64,000 bases of DNA from Alitta virens. Taxonomy: Eukaryota; Annelida; Polychaeta; Phyllodocida; Nereididae. The stretch lies in contig OW028574.1 in the NCBI GenBank assembly GCA_932294295.1, forward strand, positions 14,022,215-14,086,214, read 5' to 3'. Of the stretch, positions 1-9,915 are shown piece by piece. A program made the translations under genes and the position numbers. Within the stretch, counting starts at the first letter, position 1, and the number at the start of each line of letters is the position of its first letter. Under the pieces are notes generated by a model, which saw only the letters and a list, made by a program, of their open reading frames with translations, was not told where the DNA came from and did no database searches.

Positions 1-2782
1 GAATTGGGTGTCTTGAAAGGTAATCTGCTCCGTTTTCCTTTCCGGGGCGATACGTCAATGAAAACGAGAACTGTTGTAGGTAGGTGAGCCACCGTTCAAT
101 ACGCATAGGTGGTCTGCTGCTTGGGTTTTGGAACATCGGTAACAGTGGTGCATGGTCTGTTTCAACAATGAATTTGGTTCCAATAAGATATAGATAACAT
201 CTTTCACAACCCCATCTGACAGCAAGGGCTTCACGTTCAGTTTGTGAGTATCTGGTTTCCACGTCTGTGAGACTTCTGCTTGCACAAAACACTGGTTGCC
301 ATTGTCCTGCCTTTAATTGTAATAGAATGAGGCCGAGACCGTGTGGTCCTGCATCGACCTGTAGTTTCGTGGGTAAGTTTGTCTCGAAATAACCAAGCAC
401 GGAATCATCAGACAACGACATTTTAAGCTGGTTGAACGCATCTTGCTCTGGTGTCCCCCATTTCCACTGTGTGTTCTTGTGTGTTAAAGCGCGAAGAGGT
501 GTGGTAATTTGTGAAAAGTTCTTAATGAATGCAGCCGAATACTGTGCCATTCCCAACAGCGATTTAACTTCCGATGCTGACTTGGGAGCTAGCATATTTT
601 GCAATGCTACAACACGACTTGGTGATGGCTGAATGCCATTTCGACTGAACTTGAATCCAAAGAACTCAATCTCTGGCATTGAAAGTTTGCATTTCTTGGG
701 ATTAAATGTGAGACCACATTCAACGAATCGCTTCAAAAGTGACTCTAGTGCTTCATCATGTTCTTGTTGTGATTCGCCGAAGCAGATGAAATCATCTCTG
801 ATGTGTATGACATTCTTGAGGTCTCCAATGGTATCATCCATGGCTTTATCGAACACATCTTGGGCTGACACGGTTCCATAGTTCAGTCTTTTGTACCGCA
901 TCTTCCCATGCACTCCATGAAATGTAGTTAAGTGTCGACTGTTGGGTTCCAGCCGCAACTGGTGATACCCTTCATTCATGTCTAACACACTAAACACTGT
1001 TGCGCCGTTCAGTCTGATTTTGATGTCCTCAACTGTTAACGGTTCCACTACTGGTCGTTTGATAGCTGTGTTTGGGACTCTCATGTCAGAGCAATACCTG
1101 ATTTTCTCTGATTTTGGTTTTGGCACAATCACCGGGTTAGAACACCACGTTGTTGGGGTATTCTCCGGTACTCTCTCCAGTACCCCTAATTCTATTAGCC
1201 TTTCTTCCTCTTGGGCAGCTTTCTGTTCTAGGTGGTATGGTATTTTCCTCCGTTTGTGTGCAACCGGTTCAACACTGTCATCTACGATTAGCTCTGCTGT
1301 CGTTTTGTTGTGACATCCAAGACCTTCGAATGCCGTACGATACTTGCATTTCATGTTTTCAATGTTGCCAGCGATCTTGCGCACAATCGTAATGAGCCCT
1401 AACTGGGAGCTTGTTTCCATGGACAACAGTGGGTGTCCTGCGATTGGTCCTTCCGCAACAAGAATTTTGGCGTTAACTGTTTTCCCTGTTGTTACACTGG
1501 AAATTACTGCGTTGAATTCTCCCGCCAGAGGGATTGGTTCATTTTGAGCATATGCATACACCTTGGTGCTTGTTGCACGTAACTCCACACTTGACATTTT
1601 TTGGATCGAGTTAAAATGCTTGACACTCATGACGTTTGCCGAGGCGCCTGAATCAACATGGGCTTTTCCTTTGACCCCATTGATTGTGATGGCAACTACA
1701 TTGGCTTCCTTGAGCTTACAGTTTATACTGAATGCATATTCATCGTCAGATTCTGAGTCTTGTGACCGTGACACGCTATACGCCTTCCTGGACTTGAAAC
1801 GAAATTCTTTCTTCCCATCTTGTTTGGTATTCTTGTCTGTGAAACGTGTTTTTTGTATCTTTCGAGGCTTGATACATGCCGCTGCGAAATGTCCACGTTT
1901 CCCACATAACAGACATGTTTTCCCTGATGCTGGGCAGTGTGCGCGTCCTCCTGCATGTGTCCCTGCGCAATATTGACATGATATATTAGTTGTTCCCTCC
2001 TCTGGCTTGGGACTTGGCTTAGATTTGGAATGCTTGTTGAACTTGGGCTTGTTGTGGTACTTAGCTTTCGTGTGTACCATTTTTACCTGAGCCGTACCTG
2101 TGCGTTTGGCTTCTATCTCTTTGGCCTGACGTTCGATCGCCTCCTTGTGAGCTGCTTGTTCCAGTAACTGTTTTAAGGTGTAAGACTTTGTCATTGCCTC
2201 CCTTCGTAACCTCTTGTCAGTCATTGTCTGGAGCAATTTTGATCTAATTGTGTCATTGCAATCCGCAAATTGACATTTACGTGCCTGCGAGTTCAACCGA
2301 ACATGGTACTCCGCCACAGATTCGCCTTGGTTTTGAGACATGTTTTCGAATTTATTTCTGGCACTGTCTTTGTTTACAAGAGGATCAAAGTACTCATCTA
2401 TTTTCTTGATAGCATCATCAAAGTTCCCAGTACTATTATCCTCTGCATTCTCCAAAACAAGGTTCTCAAGTAGTTCACGAATTTCTGAACCTCCATAAAT
2501 TGTCAATGCATCAAATTTGTCTTCTTGATCGATGCGAAAATATCGCAATCTGCAGCAAAACTCTCGTTTCCAGATCCCCCAAGCTCGTCCCGTTTCATCG
2601 GGGTCTGACTGTGGCACGAACGGAGCCATCTCAATATTTCTGTGACCTGTCAATGCTGTAATCTGCTGCTGGTTCATTTGAAATGTTTGGGCCTCACCAC
2701 GTGCCCCGCTCTGCTGAGTTGTGGTATCCACGTTTTCGCCAGATCCACCGGAACGGCCAGGCTGAGTTGTGACGCTCGTCAT
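1..2782 (-). CDS. Ty3/gypsy retrotransposon gag-pol polyprotein, 5' part, open to the window edge
   Basis: One frame of 927 codons runs from an ATG at 2782 to the left edge without a stop. In order it shows a gag region; a double zinc knuckle near 1876-1979, whose second finger is a clean CX2CX4HX4C box; an aspartic protease motif VDSGAS near 1640-1660; a reverse transcriptase whose catalytic pair reads IRDD at 788-802 instead of the usual YxDD; and an RNase H region from about 370 to the edge, ending in the tether-like DYLSRHPI. Integrase must lie outside the window. The order gag-PR-RT-RH and the first-knuckle spacing (CxYC...H...CPA) are those of Ty3/gypsy elements of the Mag-like kind; the clade is my inference. 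No frameshift or stop is visible, so the copy may be recent. It is transcribed away from the caspase gene. Confidence 0.9.
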   Translation of the reverse strand, partial: MTSVTTQPGRSGGSGENVDTTTQQSGARGEAQTFQMNQQQITALTGHRNIEMAPFVPQSDPDETGRAWGIWKREFCCRLRYFRIDQEDKFDALTIYGGSEIRELLENLVLENAEDNSTGNFDDAIKKIDEYFDPLVNKDSARNKFENMSQNQGESVAEYHVRLNSQARKCQFADCNDTIRSKLLQTMTDKRLRREAMTKSYTLKQLLEQAAHKEAIERQAKEIEAKRTGTAQVKMVHTKAKYHNKPKFNKHSKSKPSPKPEEGTTNISCQYCAGTHAGGRAHCPASGKTCLLCGKRGHFAAACIKPRKIQKTRFTDKNTKQDGKKEFRFKSRKAYSVSRSQDSESDDEYAFSINCKLKEANVVAITINGVKGKAHVDSGASANVMSVKHFNSIQKMSSVELRATSTKVYAYAQNEPIPLAGEFNAVISSVTTGKTVNAKILVAEGPIAGHPLLSMETSSQLGLITIVRKIAGNIENMKCKYRTAFEGLGCHNKTTAELIVDDSVEPVAHKRRKIPYHLEQKAAQEEERLIELGVLERVPENTPTTWCSNPVIVPKPKSEKIRYCSDMRVPNTAIKRPVVEPLTVEDIKIRLNGATVFSVLDMNEGYHQLRLEPNSRHLTTFHGVHGKMRYKRLNYGTVSAQDVFDKAMDDTIGDLKNVIHIRDDFICFGESQQEHDEALESLLKRFVECGLTFNPKKCKLSMPEIEFFGFKFSRNGIQPSPSRVVALQNMLAPKSASEVKSLLGMAQYSAAFIKNFSQITTPLRALTHKNTQWKWGTPEQDAFNQLKMSLSDDSVLGYFETNLPTKLQVDAGPHGLGLILLQLKAGQWQPVFCASRSLTDVETRYSQTEREALAVRWGCERCYLYLIGTKFIVETDHAPLLPMFQNPSSRPPMRIERWLTYLQQFSFSLTYRPGKENGADYLSRHPI

Positions 2783-2802
2783 GTTCTAGGATCGTTTCCT
2801 CA

Positions 2803-2812
2803 CTCGTCGCCA
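2803..2812 (-). other. Primer binding site of the gypsy element (tRNA-Ser type)
   Basis: Read on the minus strand this is TGGCGACGAG, twenty bases upstream of the gag ATG. It is complementary to the CCA-terminated 3' end expected of an animal tRNA-Ser(GCU), the primer known for Mag-like elements. The match weakens after ten bases, so primer identity is probable rather than proven. Confidence 0.6.
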
Positions 2813-2818
2813 ATATAA

Positions 2819-2990
2819 TGTTCACCCAATTGTATTTTCATATGCTTCCAATAATGAAAATAAACTCCAGCAGTATACAGCTTGACTTGTTTTAATCGTT
2901 CGTCATTTCGAATCTATACAAAGTACCTGGATGTTGATAATCCCAGGATGTACAAGGAAGTAGTAAAATACAGATCTACACTGCGGAACA
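2819..2990 (-). repeat. Candidate 5' LTR of the gypsy element (far end uncertain)
   Basis: The stretch next to the primer site should be the LTR. Read on the plus strand it begins TGTTCACCC and a candidate far end GGAACA lies at 2985-2990, giving TG...CA ends and about 172 bp. The matching second LTR is outside the window, so the far boundary cannot be verified and could lie as far as about 3060. Confidence 0.3.
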
Positions 2991-3075
2991 CTACGACACT
3001 ACACATAGTATTAAAATTTTGGTTTCCAACAAAGTATCCCATAATTAATATGTGGTACAATTAGGTATTGCATCA

Positions 3076-3215
3076 GGTTAAAAGTATCTCTTTGGGTAAG
3101 TAATGCTTCATTTTTGCCATAATGCCTGTAGTTCTTGAAATTTTTCTCCTGATCTTTTCAACATGTGCATTCCAGGTAAGATGTTTGTCTAATGTAATTC
3201 TGAGAAAATTAAGAG
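3076..3215 (-). pseudogene. LINE reverse-transcriptase fragment (Jockey/CR1-like)
   Basis: The minus-strand translation contains the stretch LDKHLTWNAHVEKIRRKIS followed by a GIMAKMKHYLP segment. This matches the conserved block after the reverse transcriptase palm in Jockey/CR1-type LINEs (LTWxxHIxxIxxKIxxxIGIMxKLKxxLP). Only about 45 codons remain, followed by a stop. It is a dead scrap lying between the gypsy element and the caspase promoter. Confidence 0.7.
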
Positions 3216-3260
3216 GTTATCACAAAATCTCGTGCTAAAAATAGCCTGCATCAGCAGCAG

Positions 3261-3360
3261 CCAATCACGCCGTGTACAAGAATGTAAATGTTTCAAAAAA
3301 GTACAAAGTTGTGGTATGTTTCTGGGAAAGCCTGAGACATCGTGTCATCTATTTATATAG
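3261..3360 (+). promoter_or_regulatory. Putative core promoter of the ankyrin-caspase gene
   Basis: A CCAAT box lies at 3261-3265 and a TATA box TTTATATAG at 3352-3360, spaced about 90 bp apart. This predicts a start site near 3380-3390 and a 5' UTR of about 90-100 nt before the ATG. The boxes are seen directly; their use is inferred. Confidence 0.5.
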
Positions 3361-3477
3361 GACAGAGGGCGCCTCACACCTGTGGACAGGTTCACTTCCT
3401 GGTTTAAGTTGGACCCAACTCTACGTTTACATTTAGCCAGGCAGACCAGGCTATTCCTGGTTATACTGGTTATCACA

Positions 3478-5046
3478 ATGGATACCCAACCAAGTGGGGT
3501 CATGGAATTAAAACGTGCCTGTATGGAAGGAGATCTCCCTAAAGTTAAAGAACTTCTAAATCGCCAGAATGTAAACCATAAAGTGCCACATATGTTGGGC
3601 CAGACAACTTCACTTCTCCATTTAGCTGCACTATGTGGACATCAAAAAGTTGTGGGGCACCTTCTCAAGTTCGGTGCAGATATGTCTGTAAGGGATCACA
3701 CCGGAGATACTGCCCTGCATTATGCAGCTCAGAAGGGACATACACAAGTCGTGCGGTTGTTGGTTATGAAAGGAGCTGATGTGTTTCTTGAGGGGAATCA
3801 CCAAAAGACAGCGTTGCATGCTGCAGCACAATCTGATCACATAGACACACTGGATTATCTTCTTGACGTGGGCCAAATTAATGTTGTAGCATTAGACAAG
3901 GACAATAGGACCCCCCTTCACAGGGCTTCCATGAATAATCATAGTAGGTCTGTAAAGCGACTTATTGAAAATGGCTCAAATGTAAATGCCAAGGATGCAT
4001 CCCAAAATACCCCGTTGCACTTGGCGGTTAAAGGAGGAAAATTAAAAAATGAGATTGATACAGTTCAAGTGCTGTTGAGGAATGGAGCCGATCGAACTGC
4101 AATTAATATAAAGAAAAAGAGAGCTCTAGATGTAGCTCATCCTAGGTTGAAGTTAATAATAGCATTATCTCAACCATCCCTGGATGGTGACAAGGAATGC
4201 ATTTACATTAATATTAATATCAAACCAGCGGATCCTGAACTGGTAAGGAGAGTTTTGAATAATCCAGAAGACTGCTATAAAATGTCTGCCAAGCCTAGGG
4301 GAAGGGCCATCATCCTCAATAACGAAATATTTGGCAAGTCAGCTGAGGCTCAACTATCAGATAGGGAAGGATCATCCGTTGACTTGGTTAACTTGTCAAA
4401 TCTGTTTGATAATTTAGGATTTGACACTAAACGTTGGATTAATTTAAGTGCAGATGAAGTGAAAAGAGAGATAAACAATGAAAGGCAATCTGCATTTCAT
4501 AAAAATGCTGATGCATTTGTTTTTGTTGTGCTAAGCCATGGATGTGAAGGAGCAATCTATGGAACTGATAATCAAACAGTTGAAATAACCAGGGATATCA
4601 TTGACATGTTTGATGGGAATAACTGCCCTCAGCTAATTGCAAAACCCAAGCTTTTCTTCATCCAGTCTTGTCAAGGCAAGCAAGTGACACCTGGTGTCTT
4701 CCATTCATCAACCATAAATGCCACGCCTTCCAGAAACAGAGAAGAAGAAGCTGATGATGACAATTTCCCAGTGAGAAATTCTGTTCACGAAAAGGCAGAT
4801 GTGCTAGTGTATTCCGCAGCCGTTCCGGGATACAAGTCATGGAGAGACACGGACACCGGAAGTTGGTTCATCAGAGATTTGGTTGAAAACATCAACCGAC
4901 ATGCACATACTCTGCATCTCAGTGATATTCTGGTGAAAGTTAACAACCAAACCAGCAAACGTGAAGGCATGTATAAAAGATACAAGCAAATTAGTAAACT
5001 GGAATCAACACTGACAAAATTGGTGTTCTTCTTACCAGAGACATAG
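3478..5046 (+). CDS. Ankyrin-repeat caspase, single exon
   Basis: A 522-residue protein combines six ankyrin repeats plus a half repeat (about residues 8-230) with a full caspase domain (about 262-522). The caspase part keeps the fold-entry KPRG...IILNN block, the S1 arginine R296 in SDREGSS, catalytic H354 in LSHG, catalytic C398 in IQSCQGK (usual form QACxG), and the p10 block YSAAVPGYKSWRDTDTG with R456. An acidic linker with three aspartates (about 426-428) separates p20 and p10 and is a plausible processing site. The small subunit is complete to LTKLVFFLP. There is no CARD or DED. Start: the frame is open 32 codons further upstream, but this ATG has a strong context (A at -3, G at +4) and is the first in-frame ATG. 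It is intronless, unlike the other two genes here. The protease is predicted active; pathway and partners are unknown. Confidence 0.95.
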   Translation: MDTQPSGVMELKRACMEGDLPKVKELLNRQNVNHKVPHMLGQTTSLLHLAALCGHQKVVGHLLKFGADMSVRDHTGDTALHYAAQKGHTQVVRLLVMKGADVFLEGNHQKTALHAAAQSDHIDTLDYLLDVGQINVVALDKDNRTPLHRASMNNHSRSVKRLIENGSNVNAKDASQNTPLHLAVKGGKLKNEIDTVQVLLRNGADRTAINIKKKRALDVAHPRLKLIIALSQPSLDGDKECIYININIKPADPELVRRVLNNPEDCYKMSAKPRGRAIILNNEIFGKSAEAQLSDREGSSVDLVNLSNLFDNLGFDTKRWINLSADEVKREINNERQSAFHKNADAFVFVVLSHGCEGAIYGTDNQTVEITRDIIDMFDGNNCPQLIAKPKLFFIQSCQGKQVTPGVFHSSTINATPSRNREEEADDDNFPVRNSVHEKADVLVYSAAVPGYKSWRDTDTGSWFIRDLVENINRHAHTLHLSDILVKVNNQTSKREGMYKRYKQISKLESTLTKLVFFLPET

Positions 5047-6870
5047 ATTTCTCATTCTGGCCTTGTTCTACATACAAATTACAATCATACATCAAGAATA
5101 CAGTAGGCCTAGGGTGTCTTAATGTTACTAAGACACATTTTGATAATAGCAAGACATAGGAACGTCTCTCAAGGTGTAAATGTCAATATCAATGTGTACA
5201 AATTGACAAGTCTCTTCTTGTAAATTTTATATATCTAAAGAATACTCTCCATGAAAATTTGTGTCAAAATGCTAACAAATATATGGTGTCAAATCAAATG
5301 AGACTTACCATGCACTTTAGGTGCCAAAATACAACAAGCTAATAATGTAAAATTCACGGTACTGCAATTAATTACGAGATGGCTTATTTTCTTGTATACA
5401 TTGATACATGTATTTGATTTAAATGCCATTAACATAGATGAGTGTTTTCATGTATGTAAACAAACTTGAAATATCATTGATACTGCTCAACTGTGTGTTG
5501 ATCTATTTTATTACATATTTATTTCACTCTTTGTGAAATGCTTGTGACCTCAGCAGTTGATCAGTAAAAATATGTATATACTTCTTATTAATGACATTAA
5601 TGAAACTATGGTGTACTTCTTTTCTAAAACTGTGAATTACATTGAACTGCGATATTACACATAATACTTAATTTATAGAACTACATCTCCTTGACTGTTT
5701 GTTTTTGCTTATCTCAATTGGTTGAGTCACAAACATGTTCTTCACTTTCTTAATTTATTTCACATGTGTTCATCATAGGGGATATTTCTTGTTGCTGTCA
5801 ATTGGAAGACAAAGACATTTGAGATTTATTTTTATTATAATTATTGCTCTTTCTTTTTTTAATTAAATTAAATTAAAAAAAGTTAAGCAGGGTTTGGATT
5901 AGTTTGTTTTGTTTTAACAATTAAATGTTGAATGTATCAGTTACCCCTGAATAGGTTTTGCATGCGTGCATTACGTTAAAACCGATTCAACATGTTTTTA
6001 ATTGATGCTGCTAAATTCTACTCCCCTCCTTTGAGTATTAAATCGTGTTTGTCATTTTAAAATCTGTGGTCCATAACTTTACTCCTTCCTGATGCTTTTG
6101 CAAATGTCTTAATTTGAATGATGGACTTACTGAAAAACATGTTGTCCCAGTTACCTAGTTATTCCAGCTTATTAGTAATATATATATAATGGTCACTCAT
6201 TCGGCCATTGTAAAAAGAAAATTATTTTAGAAAGAAGTTATCTGGCAATGTGTGATATCAGTAAATATGTTTTATTGTCAATTTGATGAAAGAAAGAAAA
6301 ACCTTCTCTGAGCTGGTCTTGAACCAATGTCACCACACACAGCAGCAGAGCGATTCTGCCATCATGGAAGTGTATGCCTTTGTGGTCTATAAATAGCTCG
6401 CCTGAGCAGTAGCTTGTTTTACTGCAGTACTACTCCATAGTTACAAGTTCAATTATGCCTAAAACTTTAATTAATAAACTTTGGAAGTTGTAACCAACTT
6501 TATCCCTTACTAAAACTTCAGGTGAATACTGCCTAAGTTGTGCTTGAGCATTTCTGGGTCGAATATATTAAAATAAGTTAAGAGGCCCCTGACGGGTTGA
6601 ACAACCAATCAAATCAAAGCATCTGCAAGACTACCCTGCCTGGGTCCTTGACCTAATTTCTTTCACCCACCAAAGTTAAAGTTTATAAAAAATATACCTG
6701 GCATTGCTACAAACCACATCTGTCATAGATATGTGTCATAGGTCTAGACGCCCGATATTTAAAAAATTTACTCCATATGTTTTTGTTTTTTTATATTTTC
6801 CATTTCTGTATCTTTATGCACGTTATGTTCACTTTGTGAGAAGCTGTGAGCACAACTATGGAAACTCCAT
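5047..6870. other. AT-rich 3' flank of the caspase gene
   Basis: No coding region is recognised. Possible polyadenylation signals for the caspase transcript are ATTAAA-type motifs near 5860-5880 and AATAAA at 6473-6478. A tRNA-like fragment lies near 6300-6370 (separate entry). Confidence 0.4.
6300..6372 (-). repeat. tRNA-like SINE head, degenerate
   Basis: On the minus strand an A-box-like TGGCAGAATCG is followed about 35 nt later by a B-box GGTTCAAGACC. This is the spacing of an internal RNA polymerase III promoter. No convincing full cloverleaf was folded, so a SINE remnant is more likely than a tRNA gene. Confidence 0.35.
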
Positions 6871-7061
6871 ATTTAAGTAAAAACATATCGTCCAGTTTAG
6901 TAGATAGCATTTTCGATAACTTTGGTGGGTTAGAGAAACCCTACATCTCTTGGCAATGTCCGGTGATAATTTTCGAGGATACTGCTACATTAGTAGATGT
7001 GATATAAAAAAAAAGTAATTATTCAGTTGTCAGAGTTTATATGCCAAGACATAAGATTTTT

Positions 7062-7513
7062 TTTTTTTATGCAATATGCCTTCAGGAAACATGGATAGGT
7101 GATGGAAGTGATGGTGATATCTCTCATATAGAGGGTTATAAGTTTATATCCAAGACTAGAAGTTGCAGCAAACAGGGGGATTTAGCTATATATTTAAGGG
7201 AAAGTTATACTTATCAGTATCTATTGACAGACACAAGCAATTTCACCACCTTGGAAAATCGATTTATAGAAGTAACAGTAGATGATAGAACTAATAACAA
7301 GCTAATCTTAGGAAATGTGTACAGATTGCCAAGAGAAACTAATCTCAGAATTATGCAAATTTTGTTAAAGATTTCTCTGAAATTTCACACATTTTTGATA
7401 ATACTAGAAAAGATAGGGTAATTTTGGTGACTTTAATATTAATTTGCTACAGGTAAAAGATAAACCAAATGTTAATGAATTCTTTGACATTCAGGTCTCT
7501 AATGGTTTTTAAT
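7062..7513 (+). pseudogene. LINE endonuclease (APE-type) fragment, frameshifted
   Basis: Translation shows CLQETWIGDG, an IEGYKFISKTRS block and GNVYRLP. After a frameshift near 7420 it reads GDFNINLLQ up to a stop near 7513. These are the conserved motifs (LQETW, GYxxxxxxR, GNxYRxP, GDFNxxL) of the apurinic endonuclease domain in Jockey/CR1-type LINEs. The piece is 5'-truncated and has no reverse transcriptase after it. Confidence 0.75.
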
Positions 7514-7559
7514 ATTACCAACAACATTTTCCAGAAACTCAGCCACACTAATAATAATG

Positions 7560-7620
7560 CCCTCTGGAAGTTGGTTCCACAGGGATGGAGCAGCTTTGGC
7601 AAAGGCACGGTCACCATATA
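7560..7620 (-). pseudogene. LINE reverse-transcriptase C-terminal fragment, opposite strand
   Basis: The minus strand encodes YGDRAFAKAAPSLWNQLPEG, matching the near-terminal signature (YGxRAFSxAAPxLWNxLP) of Jockey/CR1-type LINE ORF2. It lies directly after, and opposite to, the endonuclease fragment, so the two pieces do not come from one simple insertion. Confidence 0.6.
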
Positions 7621-7884
7621 TATTGGATCAAATCATAAGAATCTTCAAAGACAAGCACCTACCAGAGAAAATGGTATAATTTAATAAACATAAGCACAAG
7701 AAAAATAAGTGGATTACTAGTTAAATAATTAAATCATTACAATTTAGGGATAAACTCTTCATGCGTAAAAAAAAGCTCTTTACACGAAAAAAGCTCTTAA
7801 CACGAAATATTATTAACATTTTTAAAATACATAAAGAATACCTGGATAACCATAAAGGACATAAAGGCCTCATGTTAGGATACA

Positions 7885-7897
7885 CCCCCCCCCCCCC
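7885..7897. repeat. Homopolymeric C13 tract
   Basis: Thirteen C residues in a row in an AT-rich setting. The length may be a sequencing estimate. Confidence 0.8.
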
Positions 7898-7899
7898 AT

Positions 7900-9915
7900 G
7901 ACATTTTTTATCGGAAATATCAAATACCATCAGACTAATCCAATGTAAAATCGAATCTTCCAAAATACTGCCAGGCAGCCGCACATACCCCCAAGGAATT
8001 TTAAATTCTGAAGCAGTCAAGTTCATATAATACTTATTTATTGGTGTTTTTTTTTTTTTAATTGTTAATTTTGTAAAAGTTTGTGACTGTTTTTGTGATT
8101 ATAAGGGTTTGCTGCCATGTCCTCTGCAGCCAACTTCGACACCCAGGGTGCTTTATTTTTGACACCCTGTTGGATCTAATTTCGATAGAGTCGAAAATAA
8201 GTTCAGTGGTTAACTTAAATTGCCTTCTATTGCACACAGGGGCAGGAAGGAATGGGTAAATTGGGAGACCCCGCACTTAAAGTAACACTATGTCTCCAGA
8301 TTTAGCACATTAAATATAATTATGTACTAGTGTTGTTCGCAAGGGCAAAGCGAATGGAGTAACTGCAGTTACCCCATCTTTCATCATGGCTACATTTATG
8401 TATTTTCTGTGCTTTTACTGGTAAATAAAGCATGTTTAATCACACAAAAAGAAAGATTCGTCAGTATAAAATTCATTCAGGCTACAATGATGCTGTAAAG
8501 TTAGCCATAAGTTATATAATCCACAAAAGAAAAAAGTCGGGGAAGATTGGGTCGGGTCACTGATGCCGAGGGATGGGGTAACTTTTTTATGGACTGGTTG
8601 AGAGATGTTGCTTTCCTTTTGCAAGATTGGCTATAAGGTCATCATGACCTGGTCATGCACCATATAAGCTCATATAGCCCTGGTCAATGGGCCATAGGCC
8701 TATCTCTTTCTTGCAAATTTTGTTGTTGGAATGAAGCACATCGGTATGTCAACAAAAACAGCTGGAAATGGCAAAAATGTGTTTATCAATACAACTTTTT
8801 AGAAAGCTGGTTTAAATTCAATGGCCTAATGGCTGTAGTGTTGTGTTGTGTTTAGATTTGATGACGTCATCCATTTTGGCCATATTTGGTTTATTTTTGA
8901 AATACAGGATAAATATGGGTATTGTTGCGCTTAAAAAGAGCCATACTTTTATCTACAGTGTCAGTAAGCGTACAAGAGGATTTTGATACCAGTGCTGCCA
9001 CGTAGGGACCGGACAACAAATTTCTGAAGACTTCAGCGACATCTGTTGTATTAGGATAACTTGGGTGCAATCTGGGAAAGAGTACGTTGTGTTCTGCTCG
9101 GTTTGTGTTTTTGCTAGTTGTGCTGCTGTTATGTACGATAATGCACCGTCTTGCGTTATATGAACTCCTTAAAATGGGTGTTTAGAAGTGAAACAGAAAA
9201 ATGCGGTTGACAGTGTTTATGTTGTGCCAGATAGATATTTTGAAGTAGGCGCCTTGAAAACAGGTCACAAATGTGATCACCAGACCCGTGAGAACCAATC
9301 AAATGCATGTGAACTTTCTATTTCAGGTGTGGGTTCAAGTGTCACGGTGCGTGTGCACTGAGAATAACATGATCTGAACAGTACAGTACCGGCTCACAAA
9401 TCGCCTACAAAATAACAGGAAACATGGAGGAGCAATCCAGAAATTCCTGGATAAATAAAGGTAATACATTGTCATTGGCTAATCGTTGCAACGTGCAAAA
9501 AGAAAAATAGCAGGCGGCAATAGTACATGCCATGGTATGATAACAACTAGAATAGGCCCGGCTGCTGCAATGTGAAAATTTGCTGTCCGAAAAAGAGTGG
9601 TTGCAACGCCTTCTCATCATGCAGGCACTTCTTTTGATGAATCGCCATGTCTGGCTGAACGGCCGTAAAATTAATTTTTTTCTGATTCCGTGCTTTGACC
9701 ACTTTCATGGTTGTGTAAAAAAAAAAAAACTTTTGTTCATAGTATGGAAGTTGTCGAACCACAGATGCAAATTCAGGTAACAGTTTTCTGCTTTCTAGAC
9801 GAGACGTCACTGCGCGATTTGTCCCCACAAAAATGGGTCCATTGGTCACTCCAAAAAAGTGGGTTTGTCATCCGAAACAAACTCTGTTTGTCACCCGTAG
9901 AATTTTATCTACATA
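7900..9915. other. Intergenic, nothing recognised
   Basis: Short open frames on both strands show no family signature and no splice-supported exon chain. The sequence is AT-rich with short homopolymers. Confidence 0.4.

Noticed and set aside
1563..1976. Plus-strand open frames across the first 2.8 kb
   Set aside because: They are antisense to the gypsy gag-pol frame and show no family motif.
3382..3477. Upstream extension of the caspase frame by 32 codons
   Set aside because: The extension opens with GTG, not ATG, and lies partly at the predicted transcription start. The ATG at 3478 has a strong initiation context.
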